DNA from: Verrucomicrobium sp. BvORR106
GTDB lineage: Bacteria > Verrucomicrobiota > Verrucomicrobiia > Verrucomicrobiales > Verrucomicrobiaceae
Length of the DNA stretch: 64,000 nt
Reading direction: 5' to 3'
Assembly (NCBI RefSeq): GCF_000739655.1
Contig: NZ_BATR01000112.1
Span: forward strand, 62,001-126,000
The notes beneath the pieces were generated by a model. The model had not been told where the DNA came from. It searched no databases and was given only the letters and a program-made list of their open reading frames with translations. The position numbers were made by a program, and so were the translations under genes. Below are positions 24,401 to 32,773 of this stretch, in pieces (the stretch's first letter is position 1; each line of letters begins with the position of its first letter).

Positions 24401-27400
24401 AAGTTTGAGAACGCAGCTTCGTGGTCGGTCCACGTGGTGGGCACGATGCGCAGCGAGCGTACGGAGTCGACCTTTGCCGGCACCGACTGGGAGTCCGCCT
24501 CCAAGGAAGTGCAGGGACTGGAGAAAGTGGATCTGACCCACTTCTATGATCACATGGCCGACAAGGGCCTGCGTTACGGTGAAGAGTTCCGCGGTGTGCG
24601 TGAACTCGCTGCCGCCGGTGGCCGCTCTTCCGGGCGGGTCGCCTTGACGGATGCTTCCGCGGTCCGCGCAGGGGAGTATCAGCTGCATCCGGTGCTGATG
24701 GACGGTGCTCTGCACGTGTTCTCTGCAGGTGCTCGCACGGTGGAAGGTCGCAAGGCCCGGCTCAAGCTGCCGGTGCGCTTTGCCCGCATCCTCTTCCTTC
24801 GTTCGCCAGGGGCCTCCTGCAAGGTGGAAGCTGGAGTTCAAGGATTTAACGATGAGTATCTCCAGGGCCGCCTCGGCATCTACGATGAAGAGGGCAACCC
24901 GTGCGTGCTGGTGGATGGCTTCCGTGCCATCGCCGTGGCCGGGGTGCGTCGTTCCGGCGGCGGGGGAGGCATCCGGGATCTCATCTATAATGTGGGCTGG
25001 GAGCGCAAGCCGCTGGCTGGTGTTCCGGCCACTCTTGAGCCGCTGCCGCTGTCCCGCCTTCAAGAGGCGGCCGGTGTGGCCCTTGATGAGGTGGTGAATG
25101 CCCGTGGGCGTGCCAAGCTGGAAGCCGCACTGGCGGCAGGCGATACGCTCGCCGCGGCTCACCTCGCGCAGGGACTGCGCAAGATGGGTGCGGGTGATCT
25201 GATCACGGCAGAGGCGCTGGGCGTGGCTCCGGCACTGCAGCCGGTTTTTGGTCAGCTCATGACCGGCCTCGTGCTGCGTGGACTCGTGGATGCGAAGGAC
25301 GGTGGCTATGTGCCCACCGCAGAGTTTGACAGTGCGGCCGCCACGGCGGACGACACGCTGCGCGAGTACGTGGAGCAACATCCCGGCCATCTGCCGGAGG
25401 CGCTGCTCTGCGTCGCGAACTGCGCCGAACTGACCCCGATTCTTCGTGGTGAGAAGGAGGCCGTGCAGGTGCTCTTTGGCGGAAGTGGTGCGGATCTTCT
25501 GGACCAGTTCTACGGTGACGGTCTCTACACGAGTCACTGGCTGGCTGCGATCGCAGCCACGGTGCAGGAGGCGGCCAAGGCGCTGCCGGAAGGGCGTGGT
25601 TTGCGCATCCTTGAAATCGGTGCAGGCACAGGCGGTCTCGCCTCGTACCTGCTGCCGAAACTTGAGCGCGGTCTGCATAGCTACACGTTCACCGATATCT
25701 CCGCCTCGTTCTTTTCCGGTGCCATGCAGAAGCTGGCCGGATTCCCCGAAGTGGAGTACCGCGCGTACGACTTGGAGCGTGGCCCTGCGGAGCAGGACTA
25801 CAAGCTCGGCTCCTATGACTTTGTAATTGGCACGAACTGCGTGCACGCCGTGAGCGACGTGCGGGTGGCCCTCGGTCATCTGCGTGATCTCCTCGCACCC
25901 GGCGGCAGCCTGGTGTTCATGGACACCGCCTCGCCCCAGCTCTGGACGGAGACCGTCTTCGGTCTCACGAGCGGCTGGTGGAGCCTGACGGATCGCGAAC
26001 TTCGTCCTGTGCAGCCGCTCATGGAGCGGGAGCAGTGGGAGAAGGTGCTGAAAGAAGTTGGGTTCGAAGAAACTGCCTCCCTCCCGGGCCTGATTGGTCC
26101 GCGTGGTGGGGAAGGGCAGATCGGCGTGCTGGCCCGCAAGGCCTGGACGACGGAAGCCGCCCCGGCCGAGATCGAGGAAGCAACGGCAGAAGAGGCGGCC
26201 GAAGGTGTTGACCTGGAAACCTCCTGGCTGGTCTTTGCTGATGCTGGCGGAGTGGGCGACCAGCTCGTGTCCCGCCTGCGTGAGGCTGGTGCCCGTTGCC
26301 GCGTGGTGACACGCGGGGGTGCCTATGCTTCTGACGGCCAGGATCTGTTTACAGTACGGGCAGAGGCTCCGGAAGACTGGACTCAGCTTGTGACTGAGGT
26401 GGTGGCTGAGGCTGCTCCTGAGCGCTTGGTGTATCTCTGGACGCTTGATGAGCCGGCTACACCGACGAATGAAGACGACGTGCTGGGTGGGACGGATGCC
26501 CTGTTGCATCTGGCCCAGGCCCAGGATTCCATCTGCCCGGCGGCCAAAGTTCGCCTGGACCTGATCACCCGTGGCGCCCAGTCAGTGGGTCAGGAAGTTC
26601 CGGTTACGACGGTGGCTCAGTCTCCGGCCATCGGGATTGCCCGTGTGATTCACAATGAGCAGCCCAGCATCTCGTGCCGCTGCGTGGATCTGCCGCCGGT
26701 CGCCTCGGAAGGGGATGTGGATCTGCTGTTGGGTGAACTCGGGAACCGCGACGCAGAGCGCGAAGTGGCCTTCCGTGGGGAAGCCCGCTACGCCATGCGT
26801 CTGACGCGTGGACGTTCCGTGCAGGAACAGTGGCTCGATGCCTCGGTGCCGCTTCGTCTGGAGTCGAAGGATCGTGGTCACCTGGATGCTCTGGCGTTCG
26901 CGCCGTTTGAGCAGCCAGCGTGCGGTCCGGATGATGTGGTGATCGATGTCATGGCCGCAGGGATGAACTTCCGCGACGTGCTCAAGGCCCTGGCGTTGTA
27001 TCCTGGTGAAGCCCCGGATGCCCGAATCTTCGGGGACGAAGTGGCTGGGATCATCACTGCCGTGGGTGCGAATGTGGATCACGTGCAGGTGGGCGACCGC
27101 GCCTTTGGTCTGGCCGTGTTCGGCATGGCCACCCAGACGCTGGCCCGTGGCTGTGACGTGCGCGTCATGCCGCCCGCGTTGAGCTTCGAGGAAGCAGCAA
27201 CACTGCCGGTGGTCTTCATGACCTCGTGGCATTCCCTGGTGAATGTTGCCCGCATGCGTGCGGGGGAAACCATCCTCATTCACGCCGGTGCCGGCGGGGT
27301 GGGTATGGCCGCCATCCAGATCGCCCGTCACCTGGGTGTGGATGTCATCGCCAGTGCGGGTAGTGCCACCAAGCGCGCCCTCCTGCTGAACATGGGGGTG

Positions 27401-29131
27401 AAGCACGTCATTGACTCCCGCCGTGGCGACTTCGTGGAGGCCGTGATGGCTCTCACTGATCGTCGTGGGGTGGACGTGGTGCTCAACGCACTGGCCTCCG
27501 AGGCCATCCCGATGGGGCTGGCATGTCTCTCAGAATTCGGCCGGTTCATTGAAATCGGCAAACGCGACATTTACCAGAACTCCCGCATCCCGCTCTGGCC
27601 GCTGCGTAACAACGCCTCCTTCCACGTCGTGGCCATGGATGCGGTGTTCAGTGGCGATGGCAAGCTGGCCCGCCAGCTTCTGGCTGATGTGACGGAGCGT
27701 GTGGAGCAGGGGGCATTGCACCCGCTTCCCTTCCGGGCCTTCCCGGCGTGCCGCGTGGACGCTGCCTTCCGCCAGATGGCGCAAGGCAAGCACATCGGCA
27801 AAGTGGTGGTCTCGTTCGCTCCTGAGTTCGTCTCGCGGCGTGGTGAGGCTCCCGTGCCTGCCTTTGAGGTCCGTCCTGACGGAGCTTATCTCATTACCGG
27901 TGCCTTCGGTGGCTTCGGCCGCGTGCTGGCCAACTGGCTGGTGGAGGCAGGTGCCCGTCATCTGGTCATGAGCAGCCGTAGCGGCTTGAAGACCCCGGGT
28001 GCTGCAGAGTTTGTCCAAGGTCTGGAAGCCAAGGGTGTGCAGGTGCTGACCGTGTCGGCCGACGTGGGCTCCAAGGATGATGTGGCCCGTCTCTTCAACG
28101 AGATTGGCCAGCTCGAGGTGCCACTCAAGGGGGTGATGCATCTGGCGATGGTCATTGATGACGCCCCGCTCGGGGTGCTCAATCGCGACCGCATGAAGTC
28201 GGTGCTTACGCCCAAATCCTATGGTGGCTGGTTGCTCCATGAGCAGACCGCTGGCCTGGATCTGGACTGCTTCTTGATGTTCTCCTCGGTTTCCAGCGTG
28301 TTTGGCAACCCGGCGCAGGCCAACTATGCGGCGGCGAACGCCTTCCTCGACTCTCTTGCCCACCACCGTCGTGCGCTCGGCTTGCCGGCGCTGACTGTGA
28401 ACTGGGGTGTGCTGGGTGGGGAAGGTTATGTGGCCCGCAATGAGAAAGTGGCTGAGTTCCTGGCGCGCCAGGGGACGGCGGCTCTCTCACCTGGTGAGGT
28501 GGTCGCCCTGCTCGAAGGATTCCTTGCCGCGGGCACTGCTCAAGGTGTCGCCATCCGGGTGGATTGGAACAAGTGGCGTCAGTTCTTCCGTGGTATGCAG
28601 GAGAACCCCTTGCTGGAACGCATCTTCGCCACGGGCATGGATGACGAGCAAGCTGGTGGTGGCACCAGCGACTGGCGTCTCCGCATTGAGTCCGCCTCTG
28701 CTGACGAACGGGAGGGCGTCATCGGCGCCGCCGTGCGGGATGTGGTGGGCGGGGTGCTCCGCGTGAAGCCGGACAGCCTGCGCAACGACCAGCCGCTTAC
28801 CGATCTGGGGCTGGATTCCCTCATGGGTGTGGAAATCGAGAACTCGCTGGAAGCGGCGATTGGCGTGGCTCTGCCACCTACTAGCCTGATGCGGGCTCGC
28901 ACCATCGGTCAGATCGTGACCCTCATCGCGGAGCGTGTGGGAGGCAGCAAATCCGGGGCAAGCCCAGCTGCATCAAGCGCGCCAGCGGTGGTGGAGACAC
29001 CTGCCGCAGTGGAAGAGGTGGATATCGAGTCCCTCAGCGATGAGGACCTTGACCGCCTCTTGGGGGACGACTCGTCCGACGATGTGACGCCGCGTGCCGG
29101 TTCCACTGGTACGACTTCTGCGATCTCCTGA
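21404..29131 (+). CDS. Highly reducing type I polyketide synthase, KS-AT-DH-MT-ER-KR-ACP
   Basis: A 2575-residue single-module synthase that should make a reduced, possibly C-methylated acyl chain. KS: Cys177 in MDTACSS, His312 in EAHGTGT, His352 in KTNLGH. AT: Ser634 in VGHSVGE; HPFH at 735-738 points to malonyl-CoA. DH: His932 in the HxxxxxxxxP motif and Asp1100 in LMDGALH; the usual glycine is Ser936. Methyltransferase: EIGAGTGG near 1404-1411. ER: starts near 1835, with HAGAGGVGMA near 1959. KR: LITGAFGGFG near 2160 and Tyr2308 in QANYAAANAF. ACP: Ser2472 in GLDSLMG. There is no thioesterase. The tail after 2515 ends in an acidic motif near 2543, LSDEDLDRLL, like known docking motifs. The next gene encodes a condensation protein that may release the product. 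Confidence 0.95.
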   Translation: MNKEGIAIVGVGCRFPGKVADMESYWKLLAEGREAVGEVPADRWNLERYYDAEAGILGKSIASRGGFVESLEQFDPQFFGISPREAPFVDPQHRLLLETAWEAIEDAGLVLDFEKGTDLAVYVGISHNDYQIIQASPYDSSGISPHTATGSAHSIAANRISYCLNLTGPSVAMDTACSSALTAVHAACEHIWSGRGEVALAGGVTIMINPGGFIGFSQASMLSPDGRCKAFDASANGFVRGEGAGMVLLKPLSKAIADGDPIHGVVVGTSINQDGHTNGISLPSPEAQARLVRDACRDAGVDPSKIGFVEAHGTGTAVGDPIEATALAEALCAGRASDDPLPIGSVKTNLGHLETAAGVAGLLKALLVLKHHQIPPSLHFETPSPHIDFPGLKLRVPTSLEPFPAIDGERLVGVNSFGFGGANAHVIVSEAPARPQPDGPVLADGRAWPLVLSARSEEALRGNAGRIADWLEARSNANGSTPLLPDLTYTLGARRNHHQYRMTLVSQTMPEAIEELRAYAAGTPGPKVQEAFTPRPEQAPKVGFVMSGQGPQWWGMGRELMKHEPVFRATMERCAEAMKPWARFSLLEELARTEDTSQVARTEVGQPAIFAMQVSLAALWQSWGVKPAAVVGHSVGEVAAACVAGIFSIEEGARIIVQRARFMEDCARGEGTMLAVGLAEEEARAVIARHDRTVSIAAFNGPRSLTMAGSRVSLEAIQSELDSQGVFARLVKVDHPFHHALMQPAADALVAALAEMKPLADTIPFFSTVTGERCAGESCDAAHWGRGIRQPVLFAPAVNALADYGVDVWLEISAHPALAHSIQECLTARGVKAPVLSSIRREREHETMLETVTNLHRNAVEADFTAITPSRRQLPLPAYAWDRSRWWSESPDWKEGRLGKGGRGLLDTRLPRATPTWSARLDSRHMSFLKDHKVESHVIFPAAGFVELVLEAGVQLFEGRPFAVEDFEIRKPLILPENPSSIQLEVTYESNERTFTIQSKFENAASWSVHVVGTMRSERTESTFAGTDWESASKEVQGLEKVDLTHFYDHMADKGLRYGEEFRGVRELAAAGGRSSGRVALTDASAVRAGEYQLHPVLMDGALHVFSAGARTVEGRKARLKLPVRFARILFLRSPGASCKVEAGVQGFNDEYLQGRLGIYDEEGNPCVLVDGFRAIAVAGVRRSGGGGGIRDLIYNVGWERKPLAGVPATLEPLPLSRLQEAAGVALDEVVNARGRAKLEAALAAGDTLAAAHLAQGLRKMGAGDLITAEALGVAPALQPVFGQLMTGLVLRGLVDAKDGGYVPTAEFDSAAATADDTLREYVEQHPGHLPEALLCVANCAELTPILRGEKEAVQVLFGGSGADLLDQFYGDGLYTSHWLAAIAATVQEAAKALPEGRGLRILEIGAGTGGLASYLLPKLERGLHSYTFTDISASFFSGAMQKLAGFPEVEYRAYDLERGPAEQDYKLGSYDFVIGTNCVHAVSDVRVALGHLRDLLAPGGSLVFMDTASPQLWTETVFGLTSGWWSLTDRELRPVQPLMEREQWEKVLKEVGFEETASLPGLIGPRGGEGQIGVLARKAWTTEAAPAEIEEATAEEAAEGVDLETSWLVFADAGGVGDQLVSRLREAGARCRVVTRGGAYASDGQDLFTVRAEAPEDWTQLVTEVVAEAAPERLVYLWTLDEPATPTNEDDVLGGTDALLHLAQAQDSICPAAKVRLDLITRGAQSVGQEVPVTTVAQSPAIGIARVIHNEQPSISCRCVDLPPVASEGDVDLLLGELGNRDAEREVAFRGEARYAMRLTRGRSVQEQWLDASVPLRLESKDRGHLDALAFAPFEQPACGPDDVVIDVMAAGMNFRDVLKALALYPGEAPDARIFGDEVAGIITAVGANVDHVQVGDRAFGLAVFGMATQTLARGCDVRVMPPALSFEEAATLPVVFMTSWHSLVNVARMRAGETILIHAGAGGVGMAAIQIARHLGVDVIASAGSATKRALLLNMGVKHVIDSRRGDFVEAVMALTDRRGVDVVLNALASEAIPMGLACLSEFGRFIEIGKRDIYQNSRIPLWPLRNNASFHVVAMDAVFSGDGKLARQLLADVTERVEQGALHPLPFRAFPACRVDAAFRQMAQGKHIGKVVVSFAPEFVSRRGEAPVPAFEVRPDGAYLITGAFGGFGRVLANWLVEAGARHLVMSSRSGLKTPGAAEFVQGLEAKGVQVLTVSADVGSKDDVARLFNEIGQLEVPLKGVMHLAMVIDDAPLGVLNRDRMKSVLTPKSYGGWLLHEQTAGLDLDCFLMFSSVSSVFGNPAQANYAAANAFLDSLAHHRRALGLPALTVNWGVLGGEGYVARNEKVAEFLARQGTAALSPGEVVALLEGFLAAGTAQGVAIRVDWNKWRQFFRGMQENPLLERIFATGMDDEQAGGGTSDWRLRIESASADEREGVIGAAVRDVVGGVLRVKPDSLRNDQPLTDLGLDSLMGVEIENSLEAAIGVALPPTSLMRARTIGQIVTLIAERVGGSKSGASPAASSAPAVVETPAAVEEVDIESLSDEDLDRLLGDDSSDDVTPRAGSTGTTSAIS

Positions 29132-29135
29132 GGAC

Positions 29136-30485
29136 ATGTCTGACGACAAGCGCGCCCGGCTCAAACAGCTCCTCGCCAACGGGGAAATCAAGCTTCATCC
29201 ACTCTCCCTCTCCCAGAGGGAGTTGTGGGAAACAACGCCGGTGCCGGTTTCGGACCCTGCCAACCACATCTGCAGTCTGATTTTCATGCGGGGCAAGATC
29301 CCGCCTGAAATGACGCGGCAGGTGGTACAGCGGGTGGTGGACCGGCAGGAAGCGCTACGGCTGTCCTTTCTCCCGGGAAAGGACCAGCCGTTTCAGATGG
29401 TGCGTGCGACAGGGGAGGCGAACATCAAGTTTCGTGATCTGCCCGAAGCCCAGCAGCGTCCTGATGCGCTGGAGGAGGCGGTGCAGGAGATCTTCGGTGA
29501 GCCGTTTGATCTCATGCACGGGCCTCTCTATCGGATCGAGATGTTGTCCCGCTCGGCGGATGACATCGTGCTCGTTTTTGCCGCTCACCACACCATCGCT
29601 GATGGCTGGAGTCTGGGGGTGTTTGTACAAGACCTTTGGGCCTCATGTCTGGGCTTGATGAAGGGGGCGAAAGGCCCCCTGCCTCCGGTGCCGATGACCT
29701 ACTCTGCCTGGAGTGCCGCGGAGCGCGCCCAGTGGCCAGTCACTGAGCTGGAGCAGCGAGCCACCTATTGGAAGCCGTTGCTGAAGGATGCTCCGCGTTT
29801 GTGGACCCCGCCGGTGAGGCGTCCTGGTGAACCTCATGCGTTGCGTCGATGGGTGACGGAGATTCCGGCCCCGTTGACTCAGGCCATTCAGGACCTTGCC
29901 AAGAAACATCACGCCACTCTCTACAGCACCATGTTGTCGGCGTTTCAGACCACGCTTTGTCAATGGACGGGTGGGGAGGATATCGTCGTGGGTTCGCCGG
30001 TGGCGAACCGCACTCATCCTTCCATGAAGGAGACGATGGGCTATGTGTCCGGCGTGGTGCCAGTGCGTGGGCAGGTGGTGCGAGACCGCCCTTTTTCGGA
30101 GACCTTGAAGGTGGTGCATGAGTCCACCATGGATGCGTTTGCCAATGCCATGCCCTTTGCAGAGCTGGCGAAGGCGGTGGGGGATGTGCCATCGCCCGGC
30201 CACAATCCGCTCTTTGATGTTCGTTTTGCCTTGCAGAATCACCCCGTGCCAGAAGTGGGGTTGCCAGGCATCTCCATGAAGCTGCGCATGCGCTCCACTG
30301 GCACGGCCAGGTTCGATCTGGCCTGTGAAGTGACGCAGGATGGAAATGTGCTGGAATTGGTCTGGTTGTCCCGGGATTCCCTGTTCACCCAGCCCGAGAT
30401 TGAAAAGCTCAATGACCTGTATCAACTTGTGCTGACGCGGGCCTGCCAGGCACCCGGCCAGACCAGTGCCGCGCTCATGTCTTGA
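29136..30485 (+). CDS. Stand-alone NRPS condensation-domain protein (acyltransferase)
   Basis: A 449-residue free-standing condensation domain with no adenylation or carrier domain. The catalytic motif is HHTIADG with His151, His152 and Asp156, followed by WSLGVFVQDLW. LSLSQRELWETTPVP is the typical C1 motif. DIVVGSPVANRTHP and ETMGYVSGVVPVR are later C motifs, and HNPLFDVRFALQN resembles C6/C7. It probably transfers the acyl chain from the preceding ACP to an amine or alcohol. The N-terminal 20 residues (DDKRARLKQLLANGEIKL) are charged and helical and could be a docking element. The ATG at 29136 has GAGGA five bases upstream and follows the PKS stop by four bases, so coupling is likely. Confidence 0.92.
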   Translation: MSDDKRARLKQLLANGEIKLHPLSLSQRELWETTPVPVSDPANHICSLIFMRGKIPPEMTRQVVQRVVDRQEALRLSFLPGKDQPFQMVRATGEANIKFRDLPEAQQRPDALEEAVQEIFGEPFDLMHGPLYRIEMLSRSADDIVLVFAAHHTIADGWSLGVFVQDLWASCLGLMKGAKGPLPPVPMTYSAWSAAERAQWPVTELEQRATYWKPLLKDAPRLWTPPVRRPGEPHALRRWVTEIPAPLTQAIQDLAKKHHATLYSTMLSAFQTTLCQWTGGEDIVVGSPVANRTHPSMKETMGYVSGVVPVRGQVVRDRPFSETLKVVHESTMDAFANAMPFAELAKAVGDVPSPGHNPLFDVRFALQNHPVPEVGLPGISMKLRMRSTGTARFDLACEVTQDGNVLELVWLSRDSLFTQPEIEKLNDLYQLVLTRACQAPGQTSAALMS

Positions 30486-30517
30486 CGACTTGACGGAACA
30501 CCCTCCTTACGATCGTG

Positions 30518-31495
30518 ATGAACACTGCCCCAGTTCAAGCACCCGCACCGGCAAGCAATCCGCTTGAGGATCCGCATGAGCCTCACTGGGTGAGCCGTGC
30601 TGCGTTTCCGCTGCTGACCTTGATGCTGGTCATCAATCTCGCGGGAATCTTTTTCGCGCTTTTCTACAACAACTACTGGGTGGCGATTCCACTCATGCTG
30701 ACCGCCAGCCACCTTATGCATGGGAACCTCATTGGTTTCCATGAGGCATCGCACGGCATGCTGCGCAAGAGTCGTTTCCTCAATGAGGTGGACGGTGTGC
30801 TCATCGGACTGCTGAGCAACACCAGCTTCAGCCTCTACCGGGCGGCACATCAGACGCATCATGCGCATCTCTCATCCGAGCGGGATGAGGAGTTCTGGCC
30901 GTTTGTGGATCCCAAGCAGCCCCGCTGGTTCCGGGTGGTGGCCGCCGTCGCAGAGCTTTCCTGTGGTCTGTATGTCACCCCGATGGTCTTCCTGCGCACG
31001 TTCCTCCGGAAGAACTCGCCGATCCGCAGCAAGAAGGTGCGTCGCCGCATCTGGAACGAGCTGATCTTCATTGTGGGGTTCTGGACGGTGACGGTGGCCC
31101 TGGTGGCTTACTTCGGTGTATGGAAGTACTTCCTTGGCCTGTATCTGGTGCCCGGGTTTATTGCCGGGAACCTTCAGGCCTGGCGCAAGTATATTGAGCA
31201 TGTGGGTTTGACGGGCTCGACCATCCGCAGCGCCACCCGCAGCATTGTGGCAGACTCGATCATGGGCCGCATCGTGTCATTCTCGTTGCTTCATGAACCC
31301 TTCCATGGTGTGCACCACCAGCGGGCGGGTCTTCCGCACGCCGAACTGCCTTTGCATCGGGCGGACCTGATGCCGGTGCACGAGGATGATCATCCGCCGT
31401 TTCCCAGTTACTGGCATGCTTTCCTGCACCTCCTCGGATGCTTGAAAGACCCTCAAGTGGGAGCGCAGTGGCGACGGGCCGGAGCCCAGAAATAG
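30518..31495 (+). CDS. Membrane fatty-acid desaturase
   Basis: A 325-residue membrane di-iron desaturase or hydroxylase. Three histidine boxes are present in the correct order: GFHEASHG (His75, His79), AAHQTHHAH (His111, His114, His115) and HEPFHGVHHQ near 255. Several hydrophobic segments (about 30-62, 160-180, 185-205) fit a membrane-embedded enzyme. The ATG at 30518 follows a GTG at 30515 in frame. The gene starts 32 bases after the condensation gene and ends before a terminator, so PKS, condensation protein and desaturase form one unit. It probably introduces a double bond or hydroxyl into the polyketide chain; it could also act on membrane lipid. Confidence 0.9.
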   Translation: MNTAPVQAPAPASNPLEDPHEPHWVSRAAFPLLTLMLVINLAGIFFALFYNNYWVAIPLMLTASHLMHGNLIGFHEASHGMLRKSRFLNEVDGVLIGLLSNTSFSLYRAAHQTHHAHLSSERDEEFWPFVDPKQPRWFRVVAAVAELSCGLYVTPMVFLRTFLRKNSPIRSKKVRRRIWNELIFIVGFWTVTVALVAYFGVWKYFLGLYLVPGFIAGNLQAWRKYIEHVGLTGSTIRSATRSIVADSIMGRIVSFSLLHEPFHGVHHQRAGLPHAELPLHRADLMPVHEDDHPPFPSYWHAFLHLLGCLKDPQVGAQWRRAGAQK

Positions 31496-31886
31496 CCGCA
31501 TAGGGGCGAAAAGCCCATGACGCCAGTGGCGTCAATCCAACGGCCCGGGACGGAGATTGCTTTGCAGTCTGACCCCGGGCTCTTTTGTTTTGCGCAGAGG
31601 GTGAGGGGTTCGTGTATTCAACGCTCTGTCGAGGGTGCGCGAGAAGCTGATGCCGCGCTCTTCTCGAGAGGATGGTTTCCGGGGCGAGGGGGCAGGTTTT
31701 GGGCCGTCCATCCCCAGGAAAAACCTCTGCGTCTCCCTCATGCTCAATCGGTTGCCAGTCGCAGAACGATCTCACCCAACCATCTCCGGGGTACTGCCCG
31801 ATCCCTTGCGAAGACCGGACACGCGGTTCTCTACGCGTTGTGACGGTGTCCAGATGCAAGAACTGAACCCTACCAAGAACCCCAAC
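31496..31886. other. Intergenic region with hairpin and terminator after the PKS unit
   Basis: No gene is supported here. A 7-base hairpin with a three-base loop (TGACGCC, GGCGTCA) lies at 31518-31534, and the intrinsic terminator at 31543-31591 follows. The remaining 295 bases must contain the promoter of the repeat-protein gene at 31887; I see no clear promoter sequence. Open frames in this stretch lack protein-like composition. Confidence 0.5.
31543..31591 (+). terminator. Intrinsic terminator of the PKS-condensation-desaturase unit
   Basis: GCCCGGG at 31543-31549 pairs with CCCGGGC at 31574-31580 and is followed directly by TCTTTTGTTTT. It lies about 50 bases after the desaturase stop. 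The loop is long (24 bases), but the T tract is good. Confidence 0.7.
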
Positions 31887-32645
31887 ATGAATACGACTGC
31901 CAAAACATCTGCCGCCAGCCTGGTCGCTGCGGCATTCATCTCAATGAGTACCGTGGTCTCCGCCCAGGTCACGGTCGCGGAGACTTCGACAACCGGCTAC
32001 GGCACCATCACGACTTATTCACCCGGGCAGACCCTCGTGGTGAATCAAGAGTCCGGTTCGCCAATCAGCTATTCCGTCACCAAGCAGACGACGTTTGTGG
32101 ATGAGGCGGGACAACCCGTCGAGGCTACTCACATCACTTCCGGCGTTCCGATTTCGGTGAGCTATGTGCGTGATGGCGACCGCATGGTGGCCTCTCGGGT
32201 GATTGTTAAGAAGACCGTGACGACGACTGGCGGCCCGGTGGCGACCCAGACCACCCGCACGACCACTACAACCACTACGGGTGCCGGGACGATCTCGCAG
32301 TTCAGCCCTGGCCAGACCATTGTGCTGCGTTCCACCTCGGGACCTCTGACCTATGCCACCTCCAGTTCCACCGTGTATGTGGATGAAACGGGTGCCCCGG
32401 TAGCGGTGGAGAAAATCTCAAGCGGTGTGCCTGTGACGGTGCACTATGTGCAGGAAGGGGACCGTATGATCGCCAATCGCGTGGTGGTGACCCGCACTAC
32501 CGCTGTACCCACCCGTCCGCTGACCAAGGATGAGCGTGAAGATCTGAAGGAGCAGCGGGAAGAGGCGAGGGAGGATGCCCGGGAACGCCGCAAGGAAGCA
32601 CGAGAAGAGGCGAAGGAGCGCCGGGAAGATCTCAAGGACGACTAA
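31887..32645 (+). CDS. Exported two-repeat protein with charged coiled-coil tail
   Basis: A 252-residue exported protein with a signal peptide at about 1-27 (ending STVVSAQV). It has two tandem copies of a roughly 70-residue unit. Copy one starts GTITTYSPGQTLVV and ends DGDRMVASRVIVKKT; copy two starts GTISQFSPGQTIVL and ends EGDRMIANRVVVTRT. A threonine-rich linker joins them. The last 40 residues alternate Glu, Arg, Lys and Asp in EREDLKEQREEAREDAR style, a strong charged helix or coiled coil. I recognise no named family. It lies between the PKS unit and the LolA-like gene but is bounded by terminators on both sides, so it is probably an independent gene. An ATG at 31854 is an alternative start. 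Confidence 0.85.
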   Translation: MNTTAKTSAASLVAAAFISMSTVVSAQVTVAETSTTGYGTITTYSPGQTLVVNQESGSPISYSVTKQTTFVDEAGQPVEATHITSGVPISVSYVRDGDRMVASRVIVKKTVTTTGGPVATQTTRTTTTTTTGAGTISQFSPGQTIVLRSTSGPLTYATSSSTVYVDETGAPVAVEKISSGVPVTVHYVQEGDRMIANRVVVTRTTAVPTRPLTKDEREDLKEQREEAREDARERRKEAREEAKERREDLKDD

Positions 32646-32673
32646 GTGACGCTTCCTTCAAAGTTTTTTCTTT

Positions 32674-32725
32674 CAGGCAGCGGTATCCCTCGCGATGATT
32701 GGGGGACCGCTGCCTGTTTTGTTTC
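32674..32725 (+). terminator. Intrinsic terminator of the repeat-protein gene
   Basis: A perfect 11-base stem, CAGGCAGCGGT and ACCGCTGCCTG, with a 21-base loop is followed by TTTTGTTTC. It lies 29 bases after the stop of the two-repeat protein gene. Confidence 0.75.
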
Positions 32726-32773
32726 TGCAACGACGTGTCAACACCCTGCGTTAACCATCATCGCTGAGCTTCT

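Noticed and set aside
24155-26509. 784-residue open frame antisense to the PKS gene
   Set aside because: It is a shadow of high-GC codon use; rich in Arg, His and Gly, with no domain, while the plus strand has clear PKS motifs.
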